DNA from: Kribbella sindirgiensis
GTDB taxonomy: Bacteria > Actinomycetota > Actinomycetes > Propionibacteriales > Kribbellaceae
Assembly (NCBI RefSeq): GCF_004331435.1
Contig: NZ_SJKA01000002.1
Coordinates: forward strand, 620,001 to 684,000
Length of the DNA: 64,000 bases
Direction of reading: 5' to 3'
Part shown: piece by piece, positions 7,498-16,676 of the stretch
Position numbering within the stretch: position 1 is the stretch's first letter
Layout: each line of letters opens with the position of its first letter
Position numbers and translations under genes: made by a program
Notes under the pieces: generated by a model
What the model saw: the letters and a program-made list of their open reading frames with translations, nothing else
Told to the model about the DNA's origin: nothing
The model's database searches: none

Positions 7498-9132
7498 GTG
7501 ACCGATGATCTGAAGGCCGCGGCCGAGGCCTGGCTGCGCGAGGACCCTGACCCTGACACCCGCCTCGAGCTGACCAAGCTCCTGGACGCCGCGGACTACG
7601 ACGAGCTGTCCGACCGGTTCGACGGCACCCTGGAGTTCGGTACGGCGGGTCTGCGCGGTGCCGTCGGCGCCGGACCGAACCGGATGAACCGGGTCGTCGT
7701 GATCCGCGCCGCCGCCGGACTCGCGGCGTACCTGAAGGCCAAGGGACTCACCGACGGCCCGGTCCTGATCGGGTACGACGCCCGGCACAAGTCGGACGTG
7801 TTCGCGCAGGACACCGCGGCCGTGATGCGCGGCGCCGGCCTGGACGCCGTCCTGCTCGACCGGCCGGCCCCGACGCCGGTCGTCGCCTTCGGGATCGGGC
7901 ACCTGCACGCGGTCGCCGGCGTGGTCGTGACCGCGTCGCACAACCCGCCGCAGGACAACGGTTACAAGGTCTATCTGGGCGACGGTTCGCAGATCGTGCC
8001 GCCGGCCGACGCGGAGATCGCGGCCGCCATCGCCGCGGTCGGATCGCTCGCGGACGTACCCCGCGGCGACGACTGGCAGACCACCGGGGACGACCTGCTG
8101 AACGCCTACCTGGACCGGATCGGCCAGCTGGTGCCGGCCGACGCGCCGCGGGACCTCAGCGTCGCGTACACGCCGCTGCACGGGGTCGGCCGGACCCTCG
8201 TCGAGGCCGCGGTCGCCCGGGCCGGGTTCGCCGTACCGCAGGTGGTCGCGGCACAGGCCGACCCGGACCCGGACTTCCCGACCGTCTCGTTCCCGAACCC
8301 GGAGGAACCGGGCGCGATCGACGCCGCGCTGGACCTGGCCCGGTCGATGAACGCGGATATCGCGGTGGCGAACGACCCGGACGCGGACCGGTGCGCGGTC
8401 GCCGTCCCGGACGCCGCGGCCGCGGGTGGCTGGCGGATGCTGCGCGGCGACGAACTCGGCGCGCTGCTCGGAGAGTTCCTGCTGTCGTCGAGGCCTGCCG
8501 GTGTGGCGGCGTGCTCGATCGTGTCGTCGTCGCTGCTCGGCAAGATCGCGGCGTCGTACGGCGTCCGGTACGTCGAGACGCTGACCGGGTTCAAGTGGAT
8601 CGGCCGCGTGCCGGAGCTGGTCTTCGGCTACGAGGAGGCGCTCGGGTACTGCGTGGACCCGGCGGCGGTGAAGGACAAGGACGGCGTGTCGACGCTGGTC
8701 CGGGTGCTGCAGCTGGCCGCGCAGGCGAAGGCGGCGGGACGCACGCTGCTGGACCTGCTGGACGATCTCGCGGTCAAGCACGGGCTGCACGCGACCGACC
8801 AGTTGTCGGCGCGGGTCGAGGATCTGTCCCTGATCGCTCAGGCGATGGACCGGCTGCGCGCGCAACCGCCCACGACCCTCGGGTCGTACACGGTCGAGCG
8901 GATCGACGACCTGAGCAAGGGGTCGGAGTCGTTGCCCCCGACGGACGGGCTGCGGTACACGCTGTCCGACGGCGCACGCGTGGTCGTGCGCCCGTCGGGG
9001 ACGGAGCCCAAGCTGAAGTGCTACCTCGAGGTGGTCGTCCCGGTCACGGCGGACGTCACCGCGGCACGCGCTCAGGCAGCCACCGCGTTGGCAGCCGTGA
9101 AAACCGATCTGGCTGCCGCGGCAGGTATCTAG
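7498..9132 (+). CDS. phosphohexomutase (phosphoglucomutase/phosphomannomutase family)
   Basis: This 544-residue enzyme of the alpha-D-phosphohexomutase family contains the phosphoserine loop TASHNP near residue 145, the metal loop DPDADRC near 300, the sugar loop GYEEALGYC near 380 and the phosphate-binding RPSGTEPKLK near 500. It interconverts hexose or pentose 1- and 6/5-phosphates; in nucleoside salvage a member of this group can act as phosphopentomutase, but specificity is not decidable here. The preceding bases hold no good ribosome binding site; a -10 box 6 bp upstream suggests a leaderless mRNA. Confidence 0.88.
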   Translation: MTDDLKAAAEAWLREDPDPDTRLELTKLLDAADYDELSDRFDGTLEFGTAGLRGAVGAGPNRMNRVVVIRAAAGLAAYLKAKGLTDGPVLIGYDARHKSDVFAQDTAAVMRGAGLDAVLLDRPAPTPVVAFGIGHLHAVAGVVVTASHNPPQDNGYKVYLGDGSQIVPPADAEIAAAIAAVGSLADVPRGDDWQTTGDDLLNAYLDRIGQLVPADAPRDLSVAYTPLHGVGRTLVEAAVARAGFAVPQVVAAQADPDPDFPTVSFPNPEEPGAIDAALDLARSMNADIAVANDPDADRCAVAVPDAAAAGGWRMLRGDELGALLGEFLLSSRPAGVAACSIVSSSLLGKIAASYGVRYVETLTGFKWIGRVPELVFGYEEALGYCVDPAAVKDKDGVSTLVRVLQLAAQAKAAGRTLLDLLDDLAVKHGLHATDQLSARVEDLSLIAQAMDRLRAQPPTTLGSYTVERIDDLSKGSESLPPTDGLRYTLSDGARVVVRPSGTEPKLKCYLEVVVPVTADVTAARAQAATALAAVKTDLAAAAGI

Positions 9133-9174
9133 CCAGGTATCTAGCTCAGAACACCTGGCGGGTGGTTCTGGAGC

Positions 9175-9624
9175 TCAGCGGGCGGCTGCGGCCGCTTCGG
9201 CTTCCTCGGCGTGCAGGGAGCTCTGCAGCGACGAGTGCAGGATGCGGAGCGTGCTGGTGGACTGCATCAGCGCGTCCCGCTCGTCCGGGTTCCGGTTGGC
9301 CAGCGCGGCGATGTCGCTGATGGCCGCGTCGATCCGGGCGATCCGGTCGGCGACCGAACCCTCCTGGCTGCTGGCCCGGCGGATCGCCTCGGACGTGACC
9401 GTCCAGACGTCCTCCTTGTCGTTGGTGCGCCGGGACATGTCCACCATCTGGCTCAGCGCGGCGAGGTCGTGGTCGACCTGGGTGCGCTCCACCGGCACGG
9501 TGATCCCCGCGGTCGCCTGCCGCAGCCGGGTGACGTGCCCGGACAGCTCCGACCAGGTGCTCCGGCCGCTCTTGATCTTGTCCAGCACCTTCGCGTACTC
9601 GGTGTTGAACTCGTCGTAGTTCAC
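9175..9624 (-). CDS. hypothetical helical protein, 149 aa
   Basis: I do not recognise this protein. It is almost entirely helical with regular hydrophobic spacing and many Arg, Asp and Ser residues, has no signal peptide or membrane segment, and ends in an alanine-rich tail (EEAEAAAAAR). It is convergent with the phosphohexomutase gene and followed upstream by a 155-bp gap. Coding character is supported by its ATG start, length and actinobacterial codon bias. Confidence 0.65.
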   Translation of the reverse strand: MNYDEFNTEYAKVLDKIKSGRSTWSELSGHVTRLRQATAGITVPVERTQVDHDLAALSQMVDMSRRTNDKEDVWTVTSEAIRRASSQEGSVADRIARIDAAISDIAALANRNPDERDALMQSTSTLRILHSSLQSSLHAEEAEAAAAAR

Positions 9625-9729
9625 TGTGACTCCTGCCGTTCGAGGCTCGACTCAGAAACTCTAGGGCGTCCGCAGCCGAAACAAGTAACCACACGATCGC
9701 AGATCGTGCAGGTGTCGCCAAAACGCAAC

Positions 9730-9763
9730 AGCCGCCCGGTACGCCAACGCGTACCGGGCGGCT
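9730..9763 (-). terminator. hairpin terminator downstream of the metallopeptidase gene
   Basis: A perfect 15-bp stem (9730-9744 with 9749-9763) closes a 4-base loop. Read on the - strand it follows the metallopeptidase stop by about 16 bp and is itself followed by GTTGCGTTTT, a T-rich tract. This is an intrinsic terminator for that gene. Confidence 0.75.
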
Positions 9764-9779
9764 GAGTTACGTACCGACG

Positions 9780-10739
9780 TCAGGCGACGTAGGTGGAATT
9801 CGCGTTCCAGGTGTTGCAGTTGCCCGCGACGGTGTAGCTGCGCGAGGCGTTGAAGCCGGCCTTCGACCAGAAACCGTGGTTCTTGGTCGAGCCGTGGTCA
9901 CGCGGGTAGCCCGGCTGGTCGCCGGAGTTGTTGACGACGTACAGCCACTGCGTGTACAGGCCACCGCTCATCGGGTAGTAGCGCTTGTTCGCGCCGATGC
10001 TGGCGCCGCCGAGGCAGGACGCCTGCAGCTCACGACGACGGCTCTCCTCCATCTGCGCGGCGTACGTGCTGAACGCACGCTGACGCGCCCAGGAAGCACC
10101 CAGGATGCCGGTCAGCCACTGGACGTGGTGGCCGTACTCGTGCGCCGTCACCTGGGTCGCGTAGGCACGCGCCAGGGTCGGGCTCGAGCCCCAGAAGCTG
10201 ATGATCTCGGGGGCGTAGATGTAGATCCAGGCCTTCCCGTTGTAACCGCAGAAGAACGAGGTCCGGGTGACCGCGCCACAGTACGAGTTCGCGGTCGGGG
10301 AGGTGTAGAAGACCAGCTTCGGGGCGACCTTGTACGCCGCGCCGGCCTGCTTCAGCGGCAGCGCCCACTCGGCGTAGGTGCAGCGGAAGTGCTGGGAGAC
10401 GTAGGCCTGGACGCCCGCGAGCGTGCGCATCGAGACGTTGACCTCCTTGCACTTCGACGGGGTGATCGGCCCCGTCTTGTACAGGCGGTTGTAGCGCACG
10501 AGGTTCAGCGTCGACGACTTCGTGGTGACCGCGTCGCCCTGCGGCACGCTGCCGATCGAGAAGGCAGGGCCGCCGACCGGCAGCGGGTCGGCAGTCGTCG
10601 CGGTAGCAGCCGTGGCCGCCGTGTTGGTCGTGCTGGAGGTCTGCGCGGCCTGGGCATTCGGCAGCGCCGTCACCGCGAGCCCGGCCAGGGCAGCGACGGT
10701 GGCCATGCCACGCAGGGTGTAACGGGAGAGGTTGACCAT
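9780..10739 (-). CDS. secreted neutral zinc metallopeptidase (YpfJ-like)
   Basis: The likely ATG at 10739 is preceded by GGAG and gives 319 residues beginning with a signal peptide (MVNLSRYTLRGMA, hydrophobic core to about residue 27, then NAQAAQ). The zinc-binding HEYGHH motif lies near residue 200 and matches the HExxH pattern of the putative neutral zinc metallopeptidase family. Two regions with paired cysteines (SYCG, FFCG) suggest disulfides outside the cell. A GTG 9 bp further upstream is a possible alternative start. Its substrate is unknown. A strong terminator follows it. Confidence 0.85.
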   Translation of the reverse strand: MVNLSRYTLRGMATVAALAGLAVTALPNAQAAQTSSTTNTAATAATATTADPLPVGGPAFSIGSVPQGDAVTTKSSTLNLVRYNRLYKTGPITPSKCKEVNVSMRTLAGVQAYVSQHFRCTYAEWALPLKQAGAAYKVAPKLVFYTSPTANSYCGAVTRTSFFCGYNGKAWIYIYAPEIISFWGSSPTLARAYATQVTAHEYGHHVQWLTGILGASWARQRAFSTYAAQMEESRRRELQASCLGGASIGANKRYYPMSGGLYTQWLYVVNNSGDQPGYPRDHGSTKNHGFWSKAGFNASRSYTVAGNCNTWNANSTYVA

Positions 10740-10851
10740 GAGCTCCACTCTCGATGTGTCTAGGGACCTGTCGGGCTAATCCTGAGTGCACAAGGGTTCA
10801 CTCAAGGGCTGAACACGGGCTCTGACGCCGCGATTCACGCCACAGTTCCGC

Positions 10852-11748
10852 TCACCGGCCCACTTTTTGGCCCAGAAATCGCAACTGGTCAGGAAGCATG
10901 CGCCGCCAGTAGCCGGGCGTGTGGACGCCGGCCTGCTGGCCGCCCGACGCCTGCAACTGCTCGCGGAGCTCGCGCGCGGCGTCGGCGAACGGGTCGTCGC
11001 GGCCGCAATCGATGCGGACGGCAACGTCTCGGAATCCGCTCGGCCGGTCGAACACCTGGCTGCGCTCGAAATCCGCGGCGTCGTCGAACGCCCCCGGCTG
11101 GACGTCGGCGTAGCTGCGCCACAACGCCGGGCTGAGCGCACCGACCGCGACCGCTCGCGCGGACGGCCCGACCCGCCGTTGCCAGTAGTGCAGGGCGACC
11201 CACAGCAGAGCGCCGTACCCGCCCATCGACCAGCCGAGGACGCCGAACCGGCTGGTCTGCAGACCGCGACGGGTCAGGAGGGGGAGGAATTCCTGGTCGA
11301 GCATGAACCCCGGGTCGTTGCCGTCGGCCCTTCGGTGCCAGTAGCTGTCCCGGCCGCCGTCCACGGTCGCCAGTGCGAACGGCGGCGAACCCGCGCGCAC
11401 CGCAGCGGTCAGGTAGCGGTCGATGCCGAGGTCGTTGACCGCCGACGTGTGGTCGCCGCCACGACCGTGCAGGACGAGGACGACGGGCAGCTCGGCCGAC
11501 GCGGCGTACCCGTCCGGGTAGATGACGCTGTAGCCGACCTTCGTGCGCCGGCCGAACGAGTCGAAGCTCCCCGAGACCACCGGACCCGCGGGTACGTCGG
11601 GTACGACGCCGTCCGGTCCGGTGAGGCCGAGAAACTCGTGCACCCGGGGACGGCCGGGGATGACCCCCGTTTCCAGGGCAGCCACCGCGGCGACACCCGT
11701 CACCGCGGCCGCGGCGCCGGTGCGGACGAGGGCGCGCCGGGTCAGCAC
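10852..11748 (-). CDS. secreted esterase-family alpha/beta hydrolase
   Basis: The 298-residue protein starts MLTRRALVRTGAAAAV, a twin-arginine-like signal sequence. The catalytic serine sits in GWSMGG near residue 174 and the oxyanion region is LVLHGRGGD near 92. The layout matches the putative esterase family that includes esterase D and mycolyltransferase-like proteins. The acid and base residues are probably in DCGRDDPF (about 250) and the C-terminal HTPGYW. The natural substrate is unknown. The stop of the PH-domain gene upstream lies 8 bp away, so the two may be co-transcribed. Confidence 0.8.
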   Translation of the reverse strand: MLTRRALVRTGAAAAVTGVAAVAALETGVIPGRPRVHEFLGLTGPDGVVPDVPAGPVVSGSFDSFGRRTKVGYSVIYPDGYAASAELPVVLVLHGRGGDHTSAVNDLGIDRYLTAAVRAGSPPFALATVDGGRDSYWHRRADGNDPGFMLDQEFLPLLTRRGLQTSRFGVLGWSMGGYGALLWVALHYWQRRVGPSARAVAVGALSPALWRSYADVQPGAFDDAADFERSQVFDRPSGFRDVAVRIDCGRDDPFADAARELREQLQASGGQQAGVHTPGYWRRMLPDQLRFLGQKVGR

Positions 11749-11755
11749 GCGCCGG

Positions 11756-12316
11756 TCAGCGGACCACGGCCGCGACGACCGCGATCACGGCCAGGACGCC
11801 GACGACGATCAGCTCGGGCCGCGCCCACCCGCTGACCACGTCGCCCTCGGACTTCGTGGCGTACTGCTCCTGGTGGTGCTCGATCCGGTTCACGACGAAA
11901 TCGGCCTTGGAGATCGAGCTGTCGGCGGCGAGCTTGCGGCCGCCGACACGCTGCTTGCGCAGGTCCCGCATGACCAGCTGGACGCCGGGGGCGCGGAACC
12001 GGTCGCCGTCGGTGTGCACCCGGAGAATGTCGGTCACGTCGACGCCGGTCACCTTCGACCACGGGATCTGGTGGTCGCGCAGGTGGTTACGCAGCAGCAG
12101 GTTCTCGGGGCTCAGGGTGACCGACGGCCGGATCAGGCCGACGTAGGCCAGCACCATGAAGATCCCGATGATGCTGCCGACCATCAGCCCGGTGGCGGTC
12201 CGCCACTCCAGCAGGATGTCGACCAGGCCGAGCGCCCCGATCACGATCACGATGGACCCGGTGATCCGGTTCGAGGCGGACAGGTACTGCTCGCTCTCCG
12301 GCGATTTCGACTTCAC
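11756..12316 (-). CDS. PH-domain-like membrane protein
   Basis: The GTG at 12316 gives 186 residues; another in-frame GTG lies 6 bp further upstream. Two adjacent membrane segments follow the short N-terminus (ITGSIVIVIGALGLVDIL and VGSIIGIFMVLAYVGLI). A central domain with the strands SVTLSPENLLLRNHL and IPWSKVTGVDV is typical of bacterial PH domains. A third membrane segment lies at the extreme C-terminus (PELIVVGVLAVIAVVAAVV). The function is unknown. It is divergent from deoC across about 58 bp. Confidence 0.75.
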   Translation of the reverse strand: MKSKSPESEQYLSASNRITGSIVIVIGALGLVDILLEWRTATGLMVGSIIGIFMVLAYVGLIRPSVTLSPENLLLRNHLRDHQIPWSKVTGVDVTDILRVHTDGDRFRAPGVQLVMRDLRKQRVGGRKLAADSSISKADFVVNRIEHHQEQYATKSEGDVVSGWARPELIVVGVLAVIAVVAAVVR

Positions 12317-12361
12317 CCGCACAAAGTAACCGGCCCGCACTGCCGGCACTAGAATCGGCAC

Positions 12362-12367
12362 TAGACT
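12362..12367 (+). promoter_or_regulatory. putative deoC -10 box within a 12-bp tandem repeat
   Basis: CGGCACTAGA occurs twice (12344-12353 and 12356-12365), giving two -10-like boxes, TAGAAT at 12350 and TAGACT at 12362. The second ends 7 bp before the GTG start of deoC, fitting a leaderless mRNA. The duplicated motif could also be a regulator site. Confidence 0.4.
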
Positions 12368-12374
12368 GCCGTGG

Positions 12375-13331
12375 GTGACCACACTCGACAGCGGCGTCGA
12401 CAGCTTGGCCGACGTGACCTCGTCCGAGGACCGGCTGCGCCGGTTCCTGCTCGGGCTGCCGGGCGTCGACCAGGTCGGCGCGGAGGCCCGCGCCGCCACC
12501 CTGAGCACCCGGTCGATCAAGACCACGGCCAAGCAGTACGCGCTGGACCTGGCGATCCAGATGATCGACCTGACCACGCTGGAGGGACAGGACACCCCGG
12601 GCAAGGTGCGCGCCCTGTGCGCGAAGGCGAAACGGCCCGACCCGGCCGACCCGACGGCTCCGCAGGTCGCCGCCGTCTGTGTGTACCCGGACCTGGTCGC
12701 GACCGCGAAGCGCGAGCTGCAGGGCTCCGGTATCAACGTGGCGAGTGTCGCAACCGCCTTCCCCAGCGGGCGTTCCAGCCTCGCGATCAAGGTCCAGGAC
12801 ACCAAGGACGCGGTCGCGTCCGGCGCCGACGAGGTCGACATGGTGATCGACCGCGGCGCCTTCCTGTCCGGGCGGTACGCGATGGTCTTCGACGAGATCG
12901 CCGCGATCCGCGAGGCGGCCGGCGACGCGCACCTGAAGGTGATCCTGGAGACCGGCGAGCTGGTTACCTACGACAACGTCCGGCGGGCCTCCTGGCTGGC
13001 GATGCTGGCCGGCGCGGACTTCATCAAGACCTCCACCGGCAAGGTGTCCCCCGCGGCCACGCTGCCGGTCACGCTGGTGATGCTGGAGGCGGTCCGCGAC
13101 TACCACGAGGCGACCGGGCTGCACATCGGCGTCAAGCCGGCCGGCGGGATCCGGACCGCCAAGGACGCGATCAAGTACCTGGTCACCGTCAACGAGACGG
13201 CCGGACCGGACTGGCTGGACCCGGAACTGTTCCGCTTCGGGGCGTCCAGCCTGCTGAACGACCTGCTGATGCAACGCACCAAGCTGGCCACCGGGCACTA
13301 CCCGGGTCCCGACTACTTCACCTTGGACTGA
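12375..13331 (+). CDS. deoC: deoxyribose-phosphate aldolase
   Basis: This 318-residue class I aldolase cleaves 2-deoxyribose 5-phosphate to acetaldehyde and glyceraldehyde 3-phosphate. The Schiff-base lysine lies in FIKTSTGK near residue 217 and the second active-site lysine in GVKPAGGIR near 255. The length is above the 220-260 residues of short DeoC proteins but fits the long actinobacterial form with an N-terminal extension. The two following aldehyde dehydrogenase genes could take the acetaldehyde produced. It belongs functionally with the nucleoside operon at 36304-43373. Confidence 0.93.
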   Translation: MTTLDSGVDSLADVTSSEDRLRRFLLGLPGVDQVGAEARAATLSTRSIKTTAKQYALDLAIQMIDLTTLEGQDTPGKVRALCAKAKRPDPADPTAPQVAAVCVYPDLVATAKRELQGSGINVASVATAFPSGRSSLAIKVQDTKDAVASGADEVDMVIDRGAFLSGRYAMVFDEIAAIREAAGDAHLKVILETGELVTYDNVRRASWLAMLAGADFIKTSTGKVSPAATLPVTLVMLEAVRDYHEATGLHIGVKPAGGIRTAKDAIKYLVTVNETAGPDWLDPELFRFGASSLLNDLLMQRTKLATGHYPGPDYFTLD

Positions 13332-13336
13332 CAGGC

Positions 13337-14773
13337 ATGAGCAGATTCGAGTACGCCCCCGCGCCCGAGTCGCGGGCGATCGTGGACATCAAGTCGTCGT
13401 ACGGGCTGTTCGTCAACGGGCAGTTCATCGAGGCGACCGACGGGAAGCCGTTCAAGACCGTCTCACCGGCGTCCGAGGAGGTGCTCGCGGAGGTCAGCGA
13501 GGCCGGTCCCGCGGATGTGGACAAAGCGGTGAAGGCGGCCCGGAAGGCGTTCGACAAGGTCTGGGGCCCGATGAGCGGCAAGGACCGGGCGAAGTACCTG
13601 TTCCGGATCGCGCGGCTGATCCAGGAGCGGTCGCGTGAGCTCGCGGTGCTGGAGTCGCTGGACAACGGCAAGCCGATCCGCGAGTCCCGCGACGTCGACA
13701 TCCCACTGGTGGCCGCGCACTTCTTCTACTACGCGGGCTGGGCCGACAAGCTCGAGTACGCCGGTGTCGGCGACGACCCGCAGCCGTGGGGTGTCGCGGG
13801 CCAGGTGATCCCGTGGAACTTCCCGATGCTGATGCTGGCGTGGAAGATCGCGCCGGCACTGGCGGCCGGCAACACCGTCGTACTGAAGCCCGCCGAGACC
13901 ACGCCGCTGACCGCGCTCGCCTTCGCGGAGATCTGCCAGCAGGCCGATCTGCCGCCGGGTGTGGTGAACATCGTCACCGGCGCCGGCCGCACCGGCCAGG
14001 CCCTGGTCGAGCACCCGGACGTCGACAAGGTCGCGTTCACCGGCTCCACCGACGTCGGCCGCGCGATCGCGAAGTCGGTCGCGGGCACGCACAAGGCGGT
14101 CACGCTGGAACTCGGCGGCAAGGCGGCGAACATCGTCTTCGAGGACGCCCCGATCGACCAGACCATCGAGGGCATCGTCAACGGCATCTTCTTCAACCAG
14201 GGTCATGTGTGCTGCGCGGGTTCGCGGCTGCTGGTCCAGGAGAGCGTGTACGACGAGGTTCTCGCGCGACTGAAGCGCCGGATGGGCACGCTGCGCGTCG
14301 GCGACCCGCTGGACAAGAACACCGACATCGGCGCGATCAACTCGGCGGCCCAGCTGGCGAAGATCCGCGAACTGTCGCAGATCGGCGAGGACGAAGGCGC
14401 CGAGCGCTGGTCACCGGACTGTGAGCTGCCGGCCAACGGCTACTGGTTCCCGCCGACGGTGTTCACCGGGGTCTCGCAGGCGCACCGGATCGCCCGCGAG
14501 GAGATCTTCGGCCCGGTGCTGTCCGTGCTGACCTTCCGGACCCCGGCCGAGGCGGTCGAGAAGGCGAACAACACCCCGTTCGGCCTGTCCGCGGGGATCT
14601 GGACCGAGAAGGGTTCCCGGATCCTCTGGATGGCGAACCAGCTGCGCGCCGGCGTGGTCTGGGCGAACACGTTCAACCGCTTCGACCCGACGTCGCCGTT
14701 CGGCGGCTACAAGGAGTCGGGCTACGGCCGCGAGGGCGGTCGCCACGGTCTGGAGGCCTACCTTGCCCACTAA
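13337..14773 (+). CDS. aldehyde dehydrogenase (NAD(P)+-dependent)
   Basis: The 478-residue protein has the complete family layout: cofactor-binding PWNFPMLML near 157, general base Glu in LELGGK near 258 and catalytic cysteine in NQGHVCCAGSR near 292. It oxidises an aldehyde to the acid. It starts 5 bp after deoC, so acetaldehyde from deoxyribose breakdown is a reasonable substrate; that is an inference from the operon. The last 11 bp overlap the next gene. Confidence 0.9.
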   Translation: MSRFEYAPAPESRAIVDIKSSYGLFVNGQFIEATDGKPFKTVSPASEEVLAEVSEAGPADVDKAVKAARKAFDKVWGPMSGKDRAKYLFRIARLIQERSRELAVLESLDNGKPIRESRDVDIPLVAAHFFYYAGWADKLEYAGVGDDPQPWGVAGQVIPWNFPMLMLAWKIAPALAAGNTVVLKPAETTPLTALAFAEICQQADLPPGVVNIVTGAGRTGQALVEHPDVDKVAFTGSTDVGRAIAKSVAGTHKAVTLELGGKAANIVFEDAPIDQTIEGIVNGIFFNQGHVCCAGSRLLVQESVYDEVLARLKRRMGTLRVGDPLDKNTDIGAINSAAQLAKIRELSQIGEDEGAERWSPDCELPANGYWFPPTVFTGVSQAHRIAREEIFGPVLSVLTFRTPAEAVEKANNTPFGLSAGIWTEKGSRILWMANQLRAGVVWANTFNRFDPTSPFGGYKESGYGREGGRHGLEAYLAH

Positions 14774-15644
14774 GGACACCGCGACGCAGAGGCTTGAGGT
14801 GCGCAAGACCTACAAGCTCTACATCGGCGGCGCCTTCCCCCGCAGCGAATCCGGCCGGTCGTACGTCGTGAACAATGCCAAGGGCAAGTTCCTCGCGAAC
14901 GCGTCACAGGCCTCCCGCAAGGACGCCCGGGACGCGGTCGTCGCGGCCCGGAAGGCGTTCGGCGGCTGGCACGCGCGGACGGCGTACAACCGTGGTCAGG
15001 TGCTGTACCGGATCGCCGAGGTGATGGAGGGCCGGCACCAGCAGTTCAGTGCCGAGGTCTCCGCCTCCGAGGGGTTGTCGATCTCCAAGGCCCGCGCGGT
15101 CGTCGACGCGTCGATCGACCGCTGGGTCTGGTACGCCGGGTGGGCCGACAAGCTCGCCCAGGTGGTCGGATCGAGCAACCCGGTCGCCGGCCCGTACTTC
15201 GACTTCTCGTTGCCTGAGGCAACCGGTGTGGTCGCGGTCCTCGCCCCGCAGGACTCGTCGCTGCTCGGGCTGACGTCGGTGATCGCGCCGGCGATCGTCT
15301 CCGGCAACACGGTCGTCGCCGTCTCGTCGTACGAGCGCCCGCTGCCGGCCGTGACGCTGGGCGAGGTGATGGCGACCTCCGACGTACCGGGTGGCGTCGT
15401 CAACCTGCTCACCGGGTCGGCGTCCGAGATCGGGCCGTGGCTGGCGTCGCACGACGACGTCAACGCGATCGACCTGTGCGGCATCACCTCCGACGACGAG
15501 GCCCGCGACCTGGAGATCGCCGCGGCCGGCAACCTCAAGCGGGTACGCCGTCCCGCCGCGGAGGACTGGTCCGCGGACCAGGGCCTGTCCCGCCTCACGC
15601 AGTACCTCGAACTCAAGACCGTCTGGCACCCGATCGGCGTCTAG
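14763..15644 (+). CDS. truncated aldehyde dehydrogenase homologue lacking the catalytic domain
   Basis: The frame gives 293 residues from a TTG start supported by GGAGG 6 bp upstream, inside the end of the preceding gene. The sequence follows the aldehyde dehydrogenase cofactor-binding domain (KTYKLYIGGAFPRSESGR at the start; SSLLGLTSVIAPAIVSGNTV near 160-180), but neither the LELGGK glutamate nor the catalytic cysteine region is present. It ends with its own tail (YLELKTVWHPIGV) rather than a broken frame, so it looks like a maintained non-catalytic partner of the upstream enzyme, not a fresh pseudogene. The role is unknown. Confidence 0.8.
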   Translation: MPTKDTATQRLEVRKTYKLYIGGAFPRSESGRSYVVNNAKGKFLANASQASRKDARDAVVAARKAFGGWHARTAYNRGQVLYRIAEVMEGRHQQFSAEVSASEGLSISKARAVVDASIDRWVWYAGWADKLAQVVGSSNPVAGPYFDFSLPEATGVVAVLAPQDSSLLGLTSVIAPAIVSGNTVVAVSSYERPLPAVTLGEVMATSDVPGGVVNLLTGSASEIGPWLASHDDVNAIDLCGITSDDEARDLEIAAAGNLKRVRRPAAEDWSADQGLSRLTQYLELKTVWHPIGV

Positions 15645-15647
15645 GAC

Positions 15648-16661
15648 ATGCTGAAGCCAGGTGACCGGGTGGCGATCGTCTCGCCGTCCGGAGGGTTGCC
15701 GGAGATCTTCCCGGGTCCGTACGAGCTCGGTCTGCGCCGGCTGCGGGACGACTTCGGGCTCGACCCGGTCGAGTACCCGACGACTCGGAAACTGCGGAGC
15801 ACCCCGGCCGAGCGGGCCGCCGACCTGCACGCGGCCTGGTCAGACCCGTCGATCCGCGCGGTGTTCGCGTCGATCGGCGGATCCGACCAGATCACCGTGC
15901 TGAAGCATCTCGACCCGGCGATCTTCCAGGCCGACCCGAAGCCGTTCTTCGGGTACAGCGACAACACCAATCTGCTGAACTTCCTGCATTCGCTCGGCCT
16001 GCCGGGCTACTACGGCGGCAGCGTGATGGTGCAGTTCGGCCGCGGCGGCGCGATGCACCCCGACACCGAACGGTCGTTGCGGACGGCGATCTTCGGCGGC
16101 GGCGAGTTCGACCTGACACCGGCCGCCGGCTGGACCGACGTCGACCACGACTGGGCAGTCCCGGCGAACCTGGAGACCGAGCCGCCGCTGTTCCCCGGCA
16201 CCGGCTGGACCTGGAGCGGCACACGCGAGGTCACCGGCAAGCTGTGGGGCGGCTGCATCGAGATCATCGACTGGCAGCTCGCCGCGAACCGCTGGATGCT
16301 GCCGACCGAGTCCTACAGCGGGGTGCTGTTCTGCGAGACCAGCGAGGAGATGCCGCCGTCCGAGCACGTCTACTGGATGCTTCGCAATCTCGGCGAGCGC
16401 GGTCTGCTGGAACGGTTCGACGCGATGCTCTGGGGCCGTCCGAAGTCCCGGTCGCTGGACCGGACGCTGACGCCGGAGCAGTCGGTCGCGTACGTCGCCG
16501 ACCAGTACATCGCCGTCGATCGGGCGCTGGCGGAGTACAACCCCGGCGCGGTCGTCGTGAAGGGCCTCGACATCGGCCACACCGACCCGATGCTGGTCCT
16601 CCCGTACGGCGGCCAGGTCCACATCGACCCGACCGCCCAACGAATCACAGTCACCTACTGA
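15648..16661 (+). CDS. S66 family peptidase (LD-carboxypeptidase / MccF-like)
   Basis: The 337-residue protein begins MLKPGDRVAIVSPSGG, the usual opening of S66 enzymes. The nucleophile serine lies in GYSDNTNL near residue 105 and the glutamate/histidine partners are in the C-terminal half (GGCIEIID near 205; DIGHTDPM near 310). The family includes muropeptide LD-carboxypeptidases and microcin C self-immunity proteins. The length and WGG-type loop fit the MccF-like branch. It starts 3 bp after the preceding stop and may be the last gene of the deoC operon. Confidence 0.87.
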   Translation: MLKPGDRVAIVSPSGGLPEIFPGPYELGLRRLRDDFGLDPVEYPTTRKLRSTPAERAADLHAAWSDPSIRAVFASIGGSDQITVLKHLDPAIFQADPKPFFGYSDNTNLLNFLHSLGLPGYYGGSVMVQFGRGGAMHPDTERSLRTAIFGGGEFDLTPAAGWTDVDHDWAVPANLETEPPLFPGTGWTWSGTREVTGKLWGGCIEIIDWQLAANRWMLPTESYSGVLFCETSEEMPPSEHVYWMLRNLGERGLLERFDAMLWGRPKSRSLDRTLTPEQSVAYVADQYIAVDRALAEYNPGAVVVKGLDIGHTDPMLVLPYGGQVHIDPTAQRITVTY

Positions 16662-16676
16662 CCCAACCCCACCCCG

